Below, in pieces: positions 1-6,602 of a stretch of 17,356 nucleotides of DNA. The position numbers and the translations under genes are program-made. Source of the DNA: Desulfomonile sp. (lineage in GTDB: Bacteria; Desulfobacterota; Desulfomonilia; Desulfomonilales; Desulfomonilaceae); NCBI GenBank assembly GCA_020216785.1, contig JAIWNO010000219.1, forward strand, positions 1 to 17,356. Reading direction: 5' to 3'. The notes below the pieces were generated by a model, which saw only the letters and a list, made by a program, of their open reading frames with translations, was not told the DNA's origin and did not search any database. Within the stretch, counting starts at the first letter, position 1, and each line of letters begins with the position of its first letter.

Positions 1-325
1 GGCGGGTCAGGTCGGCTAGACCGCCGTCATGATCTTCGTGGCCGTGCGAGAGGACAACATGTTGCAAATCGCCGGGGGCAAAGCCCGCTGCTTGGATCAT
101 CTCTAAGAGCGGCTGCCCCATGCCTCTGCGGCCGGAATCCACGAGGAAAAGCTTGTCGCCGGTCACCAGATAGTTCCAGGTGGGGCCTACATCCCAGGCG
201 CCGCCGTAGACGTTTTTTGTGGCGCACCCGAATATCTCGCGACCCGAGGCAAGTTCGAATCGGGCAATCATGCCGTTGCCGTTTTCGTCTCCGCGACGAA
301 GTATTTCAGGCGGTGACTGACTCAT
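1..325 (-). CDS. MBL-fold metallohydrolase, N-terminal part (runs off left edge)
   Basis: The reading frame starts with ATG at 325 and is open to base 1, so only the first 108 residues are present. An AGGAAGG ribosome binding site (complement of 333-339) precedes the ATG at good spacing. The visible part ends in the metal-binding motif HGHEDH (residues 94-99), the HxHxDH signature of the metallo-beta-lactamase fold that binds a two-metal centre. It is preceded by a short beta-strand pattern ending in LVDSG (residues 61-65), which is typical of the first strand of this fold. No signal peptide is seen, so it is probably cytoplasmic. The substrate cannot be told from this part; hydrolases of thioesters, lactones or phosphodiesters are all possible. 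It is divergent from the toxin remnant to its right. The fold assignment is firm, the function unknown. Confidence 0.85.
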   Translation of the reverse strand, partial: MSQSPPEILRRGDENGNGMIARFELASGREIFGCATKNVYGGAWDVGPTWNYLVTGDKLFLVDSGRRGMGQPLLEMIQAAGFAPGDLQHVVLSHGHEDHDGGLADLTR

Positions 326-422
326 AAGTTGACCTTCCTGTCGGAAAGCAAAGAATTGACGTGCAGCTGCCGGAAACGCACTAGAGAATTCCCGAACGGC
401 ATCAGCTGTCGGAAATGCATGA

Positions 423-718
423 GCGACGGACCGCACTACCATGAAATGGGTCCGTTCCAATGAGTATATCGTATTCACTCACGACCTGGATTTCGGGGCG
501 ATTCAGGCGTGACGCAAGCCGGTGCCCCCAGCGTCATCCAAGTTCGAACGCAGGACGCGACTCCAGATCACCTGGAAAAAGCCGTCATCGGTGTGCTGAA
601 GCAGTGTGAGGCATTGCTTGAAGAAGGTACCCTCATCATTCTGGATGAAGCCAAATTAAGAGTGCGTATCTTGCCCCTGACGAGCCGAAAACCACCACAT
701 GCGCCGGACACCGAATAA
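423..718 (+). pseudogene. DUF5615 PIN-like toxin remnant, frameshifted and N-terminally decayed
   Basis: Two reading frames together spell the C-terminal two thirds of a DUF5615 (PIN-like nuclease-fold) protein, a family usually found as the toxin of a pair with a DUF433 antitoxin. The first frame (423-509) encodes the diagnostic block EYIVFTHDLDFGAI and then stops at TGA 510-512. The second frame (from about 512) continues with PSVIQVRTQDATPDHLEKA and ends in LRVRILPL before TAA at 716-718. The join fits loss of a single base around 509-511. In the first frame there is also a TGA at 420-422, and no recognisable N-terminal first strand or antitoxin gene lies between here and 325. A short product from GTG 509 is possible, but it would lack the first half of the fold. 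I regard it as an inactive relic. A sequencing error is the main alternative for the frameshift, but it would not restore the missing N-terminus. Confidence 0.65.
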
Positions 719-838
719 GAACTCACCTTAAATCGGCCCGCCCACGCGTGTTTCGGGTTAATATCGTCGACTTCCGCCCCAGTTATGAATTTCCTTAGCT
801 TCCTGATTCCAGATCGTGTCTGAATCCTAAATGTTTTT

Positions 839-915
<77 letters not shown>

Positions 916-1005
916 TTAAAGCTACGGTGGTGCAACGGGCGTGATTTCATAAGGCTGCGGCGTTTCCTTTTCAGAGAAAACACGCGACTCCGTCGCATCG
1001 TGTTA

Positions 1006-1034
1006 TTGTTAGCCTCTTTGCTCTCTTATGTCAA
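1006..1034 (-). promoter_or_regulatory. Candidate sigma70 promoter of the tRNA-Arg gene
   Basis: On the minus strand a consensus -35 box TTGACA (1034-1029) is separated by 17 bases from TAACAA (1011-1006). Transcription would begin near 1000, leaving an approximately 85-base leader before the tRNA 5' end at 915. Spacing and -35 are optimal and the -10 is moderate. No other minus-strand gene lies between, so the tRNA is the natural target. Confidence 0.6.
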
Positions 1035-1803
1035 CAAGTTCGGCAGACCAACAGCGATGAAGGGCGAAAGGTTGTTGGGGGCGGACATGGCTGTTTGTTC
1101 TGCAGGAGATCGGGGGACGACGGGCAGGAGCAATGCTCTGCCCTGTCGATCGAATGACCATCAAGGAAGTGAGTCCAGATCATGGGTGCATGCGAGGGGG
1201 AAGCCGACCTGAGCGCGACGCCGGTCAAGAGGTATCGGGACAGAATCTGATCCGGGACCGCGCGTGCATGATCCGGTCTATGATGTCGCGGGTCAGAGGG
1301 AGAGTACGCCAAGCCTCCAAGAGGCGAGAAGCGAGGTTCTTGAGCGCACCCGGGCCTTGCCCCCGCGCTTCCCGGAAGGCCCCCTTTGGAGAGCAGTTGA
1401 ACGACGGCGTGGGCAATCTCCAACAGAGCGTACCCTATCTTCGCGGCATTGGGATCGGTCGCCTGCGACAACAACCCCGTGAAGCCGCCGAAGAAGTGGG
1501 TGGTTGCTGCAAAGAGGGTCCTGAGGGGCTGGTTCTGACTGTCCGGCGGCAGATCGGAAAAAGGGTGTTTTGCGAAAGCGCCCATGCTATGAGGGTACCC
1601 TAAGCCGCGCATGGATGTTTCCCCTGATACTCTTCTCGTATGAATCCCTGAGAGGTCATATTCCGGCGCGGCTGAATCTGCAAAGAACTCTTTCGCCGCG
1701 GCCGAGATTGTTTTCCCTGTTTTTCAGCGGGGTCGCCATGACAGGTTCGACAGGGAACTCCGACCTCTGTACAGGTAAACGTTTTCCGGGTGCGCTCCCT
1801 GTA

Positions 1804-1832
1804 TTGCTCAACCCAGCGCTTTGCTGTAACAA
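1804..1832 (+). promoter_or_regulatory. Weak candidate promoter for the sigma/anti-sigma operon
   Basis: TTGCTC (1804-1809), 17 bases, then TAACAA (1827-1832) gives an acceptable sigma70-type arrangement about 100 bases before the sigma-factor start. ECF operons are often autoregulated from a different promoter type. I found no convincing shared -35/-10 pair between this region and the region upstream of the Spy-like gene. Confidence 0.3.
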
Positions 1833-1930
1833 ATCTGATCACTTCCCCAGCCTTGCCGGGGGATTACCACTGTAAGAGTCGTCGATATCAGAATTTCCGT
1901 CACGGGGTGGCAACCGCCGGACGAAAGAGC

Positions 1931-2518
1931 ATGATGCGAGACCAGGGATATCTTAGTGACGAAATACTCGTGAAGGAGGCTCGGGACGGGTCAGAGGCTC
2001 ACTTCAACGCATTGGTGGACCGGTATATAGGCTTGGTATATCGGGTTGCGTTCTCAGTGACAGGTAGCGCGCACGAGGCCGAAGATGTCGTTCAGGAAAC
2101 ATTTCTCAGGGTTTTCAGAAATCTCGATGGGTTCGACCCCTCGAAGGCCGCGTTCAAGACGTGGCTTCTTGCCATTGCCCGCAATCAGAGTATCAACGTA
2201 CTGGCGCATCTCAAGAGGAAGGCCGCGCGGTTCCTGACGCGGACCCAAGCGGCAGAAGATCGCGACAATGCTGAGGAAGAGAACTTTCCACACGAAATGC
2301 CGGACGCTGAAACGACTCTTCTTTCCAAGGAACGGACGCAGCTCGTGCAGCAGGCCCTCGCGAAGCTTCCCGAAAAACAACGCACGGCGCTCATGCTCAA
2401 AGCGGTAGAGGGTTTGAGCTACGCGGAGATAGCCGAGATTTTGCACACGTCGGCTTCTGCGGTAGAATCGCTCATCTATCGGGCGCGCTCGAAGATTTTG
2501 GAAGAAGTCGAACAATGA
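1931..2518 (+). CDS. ECF-type RNA polymerase sigma factor
   Basis: The 195-residue product is a two-domain group IV (ECF) sigma factor, which directs core RNA polymerase to a small regulon. Region 2 spans roughly residues 25-95, including the aspartate-rich AEDVVQETFLRVFRNL helix (50-65) and the TWLLAIARNQSINVL segment that contacts the -10 element. Region 4 spans about 141-190, with LPEKQRTALMLKAVEGLSY and a helix-turn-helix ending in SAVESLIYRARSKI, which reads the -35 element. The frame is open further upstream, but the residues before the MM pair do not look like a sigma factor, so ATG 1931 (or 1934) is chosen; the ribosome binding site is weak. It is followed after 60 bases by a zinc-finger anti-sigma gene and a membrane-anchored metal-sensor-like gene. 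That makes it a likely counterpart of CnrH in CnrYXH systems, held inactive at the membrane until an envelope signal arrives. Confidence 0.93.
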   Translation: MMRDQGYLSDEILVKEARDGSEAHFNALVDRYIGLVYRVAFSVTGSAHEAEDVVQETFLRVFRNLDGFDPSKAAFKTWLLAIARNQSINVLAHLKRKAARFLTRTQAAEDRDNAEEENFPHEMPDAETTLLSKERTQLVQQALAKLPEKQRTALMLKAVEGLSYAEIAEILHTSASAVESLIYRARSKILEEVEQ

Positions 2519-2578
2519 TGAGAATTCGGTCGCGGGAATCGCTTGAATGAACGGTATAGGTACATGGAGGCATAGGTC

Positions 2579-3019
2579 ATGAACTGCGAGCATTACCGAA
2601 AGCAGTTGTCAAGGCAGGTCGATATCGACCTCGATCGCGCGCTGACCGAGGAGCTTGAAAAGCACCTCGCCGCGTGTCCGGAATGCCGTTCGTTCAGAGA
2701 TGGTGTGAAAGCGCTTAACCGGGAGTTTCACACAGTTGGCCGAACTCAACCTCCGGTAGGTCTGGCAGAACGCGTCAAGGAACGTGTGGACCGGCAGCGG
2801 CGGCGTGATCGCGTCCTCCTGCCCGCGTGGACGCGTGTACCTCTGGTTGCGATGATCACGCTGGCTGCCGTGGGTTTGGGCAATCTGGCGGGACGAAGCA
2901 TAAGCTCAATGCTCATCCCGGATCGCTCCGAAGACGCGGTGGAATATACCTTGGTCACCCAGGCGCCATCGTTCGCCGATTTGCTGACGGATAACGGGAG
3001 CGAGGAGAACGGCCAATGA
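2579..3019 (+). CDS. Zinc-finger (ZAS-type) membrane anti-sigma factor
   Basis: The 146-residue product has an N-terminal zinc-finger anti-sigma domain. C3 and H5 lie near the start, and the classic H-x3-C-x2-C motif is HLAACPEC (H29, C33, C36). A basic linker follows, then one transmembrane helix around residues 87-105 (VPLVAMITLAAVGLGNLAG) and a periplasmic tail of about 40 residues. The cytoplasmic domain should bind the adjacent ECF sigma factor and keep it from RNA polymerase. A GGAGG site at 2566-2570 sits 8 bases before ATG. Its stop codon overlaps the start of the next gene (ATGA, 3016-3019), which indicates translational coupling with the periplasmic sensor. This order, sigma then anti-sigma then sensor, matches a CnrHYX-like unit, although the sequence identity to CnrY itself cannot be judged here. 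Confidence 0.9.
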   Translation: MNCEHYRKQLSRQVDIDLDRALTEELEKHLAACPECRSFRDGVKALNREFHTVGRTQPPVGLAERVKERVDRQRRRDRVLLPAWTRVPLVAMITLAAVGLGNLAGRSISSMLIPDRSEDAVEYTLVTQAPSFADLLTDNGSEENGQ

Positions 3020-3555
3020 AAAGCGCTGTTCTCACTGGGTTGTTTATCTTTTCCATTGTTCTGAACGCTGCGGTTGCCGGTACGCTTCTGTGGCATTTCT
3101 GGTGGCACACGCCGCCCGCCCCTGTCGAGGGATCGATAAAACCTCTTTCGAATCAAGCCGAACTCGAGCAAATGCGCCGCACATTGGCAAAGGAGTGGGG
3201 TCGCAGCATGATGCAAAACCAGCCGAAATTTCTTCAGAAACATAGAGAAATTCTCGACATCATTGTCCGGGAGCCCGGCAATCCTGCAGCGGCTGACAGG
3301 GCTATCGACGAACTGGTCGCAATGCACGCGGACACGGAGCGAAAGGCCGTGGCGCGGCTAAGCAAAATCATCTCTGAGTTGCCGGAAGACAAGCGCGCGG
3401 CGTTCGTAACCTATCTGAAGGACCGTAGGTGCGGACCTATGGGTATGGGAATGGGCGCCGGTCCTAAGCATAAGCATCGAGGCCGACCGGCGCCTGGCCC
3501 TCCACCGCCGCCACCGGAAGGTGAGCCGGGTCCTCCGCTGCGGCCCCCTCAATAA
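3016..3555 (+). CDS. CnrX/Spy-like membrane-anchored periplasmic metal-resistance sensor
   Basis: The 179-residue product has an N-terminal membrane anchor (about residues 4-27), a helical periplasmic domain (about 45-137) and a proline/glycine-rich tail. The helical part, with repeated charged heptad-like segments and the phrase ELPEDKRAAFVTYL (121-134), fits the 'heavy-metal resistance' family (Metal_resist, CnrX/NccX) that is structurally related to Spy/CpxP chaperones. In CnrX, histidines of the helical hairpin bind Ni or Co. Here H76 and H104 lie in equivalent-looking helices, and a Met/His-rich stretch (MGMGMG at 142-147, KHKH at 151-154) could also bind metal. It overlaps the anti-sigma gene by 4 bases and is followed by a strong terminator, so it is the last gene of the operon. 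The role as a co-sensor that relieves the anti-sigma factor is inferred from gene order. The metal, if any, is unknown. Confidence 0.8.
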   Translation: MKSAVLTGLFIFSIVLNAAVAGTLLWHFWWHTPPAPVEGSIKPLSNQAELEQMRRTLAKEWGRSMMQNQPKFLQKHREILDIIVREPGNPAAADRAIDELVAMHADTERKAVARLSKIISELPEDKRAAFVTYLKDRRCGPMGMGMGAGPKHKHRGRPAPGPPPPPPEGEPGPPLRPPQ

Positions 3556-3577
3556 CCGGCGCTAATTCCTAAAGAGG

Positions 3578-3612
3578 GGAACGCTCCCTTCTTGGGGAGC
3601 GTTCCTTTTTTT
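3578..3612 (+). terminator. Rho-independent terminator of the sigma operon
   Basis: A perfect 11-bp stem GGAACGCTCCC / GGGAGCGTTCC (3578-3588 with 3595-3605), a 6-base loop and seven T residues (3606-3612) lie 22 bases past the sensor stop codon. It separates the sigma operon from the Spy-like gene. Confidence 0.95.
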
Positions 3613-3704
3613 GTTTCAGGGCCCAAAAAATTCCGCGGGATTTGCCTCCCTCAACGGTAGTGCATAGCAGGAAGCGAAACACAGCATGAAAGGAGATGCT
3701 TGGT

Positions 3705-4202
3705 ATGATGAAAAAACCGCTCTTTGTTGCACTCGCGTCGGTGATGGTTCTTGGGATTGCCGTGTTCGCCTATGCGGAAAAAGGCCTGGGTGGCCCCGGA
3801 TTCGGCGGCCGGGGGTACTGGATGAGCCAACTGACCCCGGAGCAGCAGGATAAAATGAGCGCGCTTCGCTTGGAGTTCCTCAAGAAGACCGAGCCGCTGC
3901 GGGCGGAGATGGGCAAGAAACGCATCGAGCTGTTGGAGATTACCTCCAAGGCCACTCCTGACAGGCAGGCCCTGGAGCAGAAGATCGACGAAATGCAGGC
4001 GATCAAGGACAAGATGAACTCCGAGCGCCGCGCTCTCGGCAAGCAGATCAGGGCCCTGCTGACCCCTGAACAGCTCAAGAAGGCTGGGCCTATGCTTGGT
4101 ATGGGACATGGCGGCGGATTTGGCCACCATGGTCGTGGCCCTGGCGGTCGCGGATGCGGCATGGGGCCGGGCTGGATGGGCGGAGGTCCTGGCGGAGCCT
4201 AA
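3705..4202 (+). CDS. Spy/CpxP-like periplasmic protein with Gly/His/Met-rich tail
   Basis: The 165-residue product starts with a clear Sec signal peptide (MMKK then a hydrophobic core to residue 22, cleavage probably after AYA at 24). A helical domain follows, bearing two LTPEQ motifs (residues 43-47 and 119-123), the hallmark of the Spy/CpxP family of ATP-independent periplasmic chaperones and metal-stress proteins. The tail from about 130 is rich in glycine, histidine, methionine and one cysteine, suggesting metal binding. ATG 3705 is preferred over the in-frame ATG 3696 because AGGAG at 3691-3695 lies 9 bases before it and the signal peptide then begins correctly. It stands alone after the sigma-operon terminator. 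It is the obvious candidate target of that sigma factor, but no diagnostic ECF promoter could be pinned down in the approximately 90 bases upstream. Confidence 0.85.
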   Translation: MMKKPLFVALASVMVLGIAVFAYAEKGLGGPGFGGRGYWMSQLTPEQQDKMSALRLEFLKKTEPLRAEMGKKRIELLEITSKATPDRQALEQKIDEMQAIKDKMNSERRALGKQIRALLTPEQLKKAGPMLGMGHGGGFGHHGRGPGGRGCGMGPGWMGGGPGGA

Positions 4203-4421
4203 TTCCGGAGCAGTTTGAACAAAGTAAACCCTCATTGAATACCCCCATTCCTTTGAGTCCTGAAGGGACGGCTGAATGCCATTCGGAACAGGTTTGTCTG
4301 TCGCTCCTTCAGGACGCTCAATCCCCGAGATATCCTTCCTCCGGCAATAAATTGACCGGGACCAGTTACAGTGGTTCCTGCGGGACCCAAGAAGTCTCAT
4401 CCGCATAGCAACAAGAGGTTC

Positions 4422-4451
4422 TTGTCCTTTCTCGCATGAAATCAGTATAAA
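4422..4451 (+). promoter_or_regulatory. Candidate promoter for the rpmI-rplT-pheST-merR operon
   Basis: TTGTCC (4422-4427), an 18-base spacer and a near-perfect TATAAA (4446-4451) form a plausible sigma70-type promoter about 335 bases upstream of rpmI. No better pair was seen closer to the gene: TTGACG at 4751 lacks a -10 box at suitable distance. Confidence 0.45.
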
Positions 4452-4656
4452 GATGAATGATCAAAACTGCTTACGCCTTCGGCGCTCCAACATTATACGT
4501 CAGAGCCACCCTCAGGGGATACAGCTTATTTCCTGATTTCGGACGACTTTTGGTTCCCGCCGGGGGGTTTTGAGGCTGTTTCCCAAAGCGTACCACGACG
4601 CGCAGAAAGAGTTTGCGTCTGAAGTCGAAATCGGGTAAATATTAATGTTTAGGCTT

Positions 4657-4681
4657 GAACAGTCGGCACAGCCGACTGTTC
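4657..4681 (+). promoter_or_regulatory. Stem-loop in the rpmI leader
   Basis: A perfect 10-bp stem GAACAGTCGG / CCGACTGTTC with a 5-base loop (4667-4671) lies about 100 bases before rpmI. No T-run follows, so it is not an ordinary terminator. L20 autoregulates this operon through leader RNA structure in several bacteria. Whether this hairpin takes part is inference from position only. Confidence 0.55.
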
Positions 4682-4785
4682 CCTTATCGCAGAGCACCTC
4701 CGACAGCCGGTGGGATCGTTCCTTCTTCAACGAACGCGGCGGCCCGCCGGTTGACGTTATGCATTGACTTTTGGGAGAAGCTGAG

Positions 4786-4983
4786 ATGCCCAAGCTGAAA
4801 ACATGCCGTGGAGCCGCAAAAAGGTTTACCCTTCTTAAAAGCGGCAAGATCCGGAGGAAGAAGGCCTATCACAGCCACATCCTCACCAGTAAGTCCACCA
4901 AGCGTAAGCGCAATCTGAGAAAAATGACGCTCCTCGACAGCAAGGACCACAATCAGATTCGCAAATTGCTTCCTTACGGGTGA
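4786..4983 (+). CDS. rpmI: 50S ribosomal protein L35
   Basis: The 65-residue, strongly basic product has the standard length of bacterial L35 and its sequence pattern: MPKLKTCRGAAKRF at the start, GKIRRKKAYHSHILTSKS in the middle and the C-terminal IRKLLPYG. It is a component of the large ribosomal subunit. ATG 4786 is preceded by GGGAG (4773-4777) at 8-base spacing; an upstream in-frame TTG is not needed. It is the first gene of the translation operon. rplT follows after 85 bases, a longer gap than is usual, with a short GC-rich inverted repeat (CCGGC 5008-5012 / GCCGG 5034-5038). Confidence 0.97.
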   Translation: MPKLKTCRGAAKRFTLLKSGKIRRKKAYHSHILTSKSTKRKRNLRKMTLLDSKDHNQIRKLLPYG

Positions 4984-5068
4984 GACCGTGCAATTGAGCC
5001 AATCGATCCGGCCGGGATAGACAGACTGCCTGAGCCGGTGATTCTTTGTGATATCCAAGGAGTTGGTG

Positions 5069-5425
5069 ATGCCCAGAGCACGAAGTTCGCCCGCCCGCCG
5101 GGCCAGACGAAAGAAAATACTCAAGGCAGCAAAAGGATACTTTGGTGGTCGGTCTCGCACCCTGAAGCAGGCCAAAGAGACAGTCGAAAAGGGTCTTTGC
5201 TACGCGTACCGCGACCGAAGGGTGCGAAAGCGGGAGTTCCGGCGTCTCTGGATCACGAGGATTAACGCCGCGTGTCGGAGCCTCGGCCTACCGTACAACC
5301 GCTTCATGGAAGGGCTTAAGAAAGCCGCCATAGAGTTGGATCGCAAGGTCCTCGCGGATCTCGCCGTATCGGATGCCGCGGCGTTCAGCCAAGTCGTCGA
5401 GCGGGCGAAACAAGCTCTCGCCTAG
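5069..5425 (+). CDS. rplT: 50S ribosomal protein L20
   Basis: The 118-residue product matches L20 in length and motifs: a basic N-terminal extension, KAAKGYFGGRSR (residues 27-38), AYRDRRVRKREFRRLWITRI, and LPYNRFMEGLKKA. It is needed for assembly of the large ribosomal subunit and in several bacteria represses its own operon by binding the leader mRNA. ATG 5069 is chosen because AAGGAG (5057-5062) lies 6 bases before it and the family begins with MPR; the open frame extends 7 codons further upstream without support. It sits between rpmI and pheS, the usual order. A 138-base gap with hairpins precedes pheS. Confidence 0.97.
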   Translation: MPRARSSPARRARRKKILKAAKGYFGGRSRTLKQAKETVEKGLCYAYRDRRVRKREFRRLWITRINAACRSLGLPYNRFMEGLKKAAIELDRKVLADLAVSDAAAFSQVVERAKQALA

Positions 5426-5451
5426 TGACGAAACGCGATCCATCACGGTTT

Positions 5452-5482
5452 GTGGATGCGGTCGTTCGGGCCGCATGACCAC
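5452..5482 (+). promoter_or_regulatory. Hairpin in the rplT-pheS gap
   Basis: GTGG plus ATGCGGTC (5452-5463) pairs with GGCCGCAT (5469-5476) and, after a 2-base bulge, CCAC (5479-5482). The loop is GTTCG and there is one G-U pair. It lies just after rplT. A second small hairpin (CGGCA / TGCCG, 5538-5553) lies just before pheS. No T-run follows the first, so it may be a processing or translational-control element rather than a terminator. Confidence 0.5.
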
Positions 5483-5563
5483 TCCCCACAAAGAGAGCCG
5501 TTCAGAGACGGTCCTGTTCCGGACACCGCCCTCGAGTCGGCATTCCTTTGCCGGACGGGTAAC

Positions 5564-6580
5564 ATGGAAGACCAACTGAGAAACCTCAGAACGGAAACCC
5601 TTAGCCTTATCGGGCGCCTGACCGACGAAAAGGCCGTGGAAGAAGCTCGCGTGAAGGTGCTGGGACGCAAGGGCGACCTTACGCAATTCCTGCGTGGACT
5701 TAAAGACTTGCCCCCGGACCGCCGGGCCGCGCTCGGCCAACTTGCCAACACAATCAAGGCGGAACTCGAGGAGGAATTCGACCGTATCCTCGTGGAAGTG
5801 CGTCGAAATGCCGAAATGCGGGCCCTTGCGGAGGATGTTGTTGATGTCACGCTGCCCGGCAGGCGGATGATGCTCGGTCGGCGGCACATCTTGCACCGCG
5901 TGGCCCAGGATATGATTGAAATCTTCCGGGACCTCGGCTTTCAACTCGCTGAAGGGCCTGATGTCGAGCTTGATTACTACAACTTCGAGGCACTTAACAT
6001 CCCTAGGGACCATCCGGCCCGCGATATGCAAGACACGTTCTACTTTTCGGACAACGTTGTCCTGCGGACGCACACATCGCCGGTCGAAACCCGCGTCATG
6101 GAGAAACAGCGGCCGCCTGTGCGGATTATTTGCCCTGGTAAGGTCTATCGCAGGGACGCGGACATGACACACTCGCCGATGTTCATGCAGGTGGAGGGTC
6201 TCTGGGTCGATGAGGGCATCTCTTTTGCCGACCTCAAGGGTGTACTCGTGGCGTTTGTGCACGAGTATTTCGGGGCAGGTGTCGATCTGCGGTTTCGCCC
6301 GAGCTTTTTCCCCTTTACGGAGCCTTCTGCCGAAGTGGACATCCAGTGCGTGATCTGCGGTGGCTCCGGATGTCGGACGTGCTCCAATACGGGGTGGCTG
6401 GAGATTCTTGGCTCGGGAATGAACGATCCCGAAATCTATCGTTTTGTGGACTACGATCCGGAGCGATATACCGGGTTCGCATTCGGCATCGGTATCGAGC
6501 GGGTGGCGATGCTTAAGTACGGTGTACCGGACATCCGCACCTTCTACGAGAACGACGTCCGTTTTCTTACTCAACTCTGA
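5564..6580 (+). CDS. pheS: Phenylalanine-tRNA ligase alpha subunit
   Basis: The 338-residue product is the catalytic alpha subunit of the (alpha-beta)2 enzyme that charges tRNA-Phe with phenylalanine in the cytoplasm. An N-terminal coiled-coil tRNA-binding arm (residues 1-85) is followed by the class II synthetase core. The GFQLAEGPDVELDYYNFEALN block is at about 125-145, motif 2 with VYRRDADMTHSPMFMQVEGL at 194-213, and motif 3 with GFAFGIGIERVAMLKYG at 304-320. A four-cysteine cluster (C262, C265, C270, C273; CxxCGGSGCRTC) as in many bacterial PheS proteins may bind zinc. The frame is open further upstream, but ATG 5564 gives the family length and starts at the expected helical arm; the ribosome binding site is weak (GGACGGG). 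pheT follows after 22 bases. Confidence 0.97.
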   Translation: MEDQLRNLRTETLSLIGRLTDEKAVEEARVKVLGRKGDLTQFLRGLKDLPPDRRAALGQLANTIKAELEEEFDRILVEVRRNAEMRALAEDVVDVTLPGRRMMLGRRHILHRVAQDMIEIFRDLGFQLAEGPDVELDYYNFEALNIPRDHPARDMQDTFYFSDNVVLRTHTSPVETRVMEKQRPPVRIICPGKVYRRDADMTHSPMFMQVEGLWVDEGISFADLKGVLVAFVHEYFGAGVDLRFRPSFFPFTEPSAEVDIQCVICGGSGCRTCSNTGWLEILGSGMNDPEIYRFVDYDPERYTGFAFGIGIERVAMLKYGVPDIRTFYENDVRFLTQL

Positions 6581-6602
6581 TTGGTGAAAGGTTGCGACGG
6601 GA

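Larger units (their letters stand above)
916..1930. other. About 1 kb without a confident gene
   Basis: This stretch between the tRNA and the sigma factor holds the tRNA promoter and a weak candidate promoter for the sigma factor. Several overlapping open frames on both strands show no recognisable domain, no convincing ribosome binding site and arginine/proline/serine-rich compositions typical of GC-rich non-coding frames. The most protein-like signal is on the minus strand. A frame from ATG 1585 with an amphipathic helical look (for example LLEIAHAVVQLLSKG) seems to continue in another frame to the stop at 1225, with the switch at a run of five C (1380-1384). I could not name a family for it. 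Nothing else of note was seen. Confidence 0.5.
4203..4785. other. Non-coding leader region before rpmI with several stem-loops
   Basis: No gene is evident in these 583 bases; in particular, infC does not precede rpmI. The region contains a distant inverted repeat GTCCTGAAGG / CCTTCAGGAC (4257-4266 with 4306-4315, 39 bases apart), a candidate promoter at 4422-4451, and a strong hairpin at 4657-4681. The open frames here have no recognisable domains. The part after the promoter would form an approximately 320-base leader of the rpmI operon, a length compatible with ribosomal-protein autoregulation. Confidence 0.5.

Noticed and set aside
1133..1603. Plus-strand open frame of 156 codons in the gene-poor region
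   Set aside because: Arginine/glycine-rich, no domain, no ribosome binding site; it is antisense to the slightly more protein-like minus-strand frames.
1600..1842. Minus-strand frame with a CxxCH haem-binding-like motif (CRTCHGDPAEKQG)
   Set aside because: The motif is single, the frame is short with no ribosome binding site or signal peptide, and the rest is not cytochrome-like; probably chance.
4203..4785. Search for infC or a T-box/Phe leader peptide before rpmI
   Set aside because: No frame resembles IF-3, and no Phe-rich short open frame or T-box-like sequence was found.
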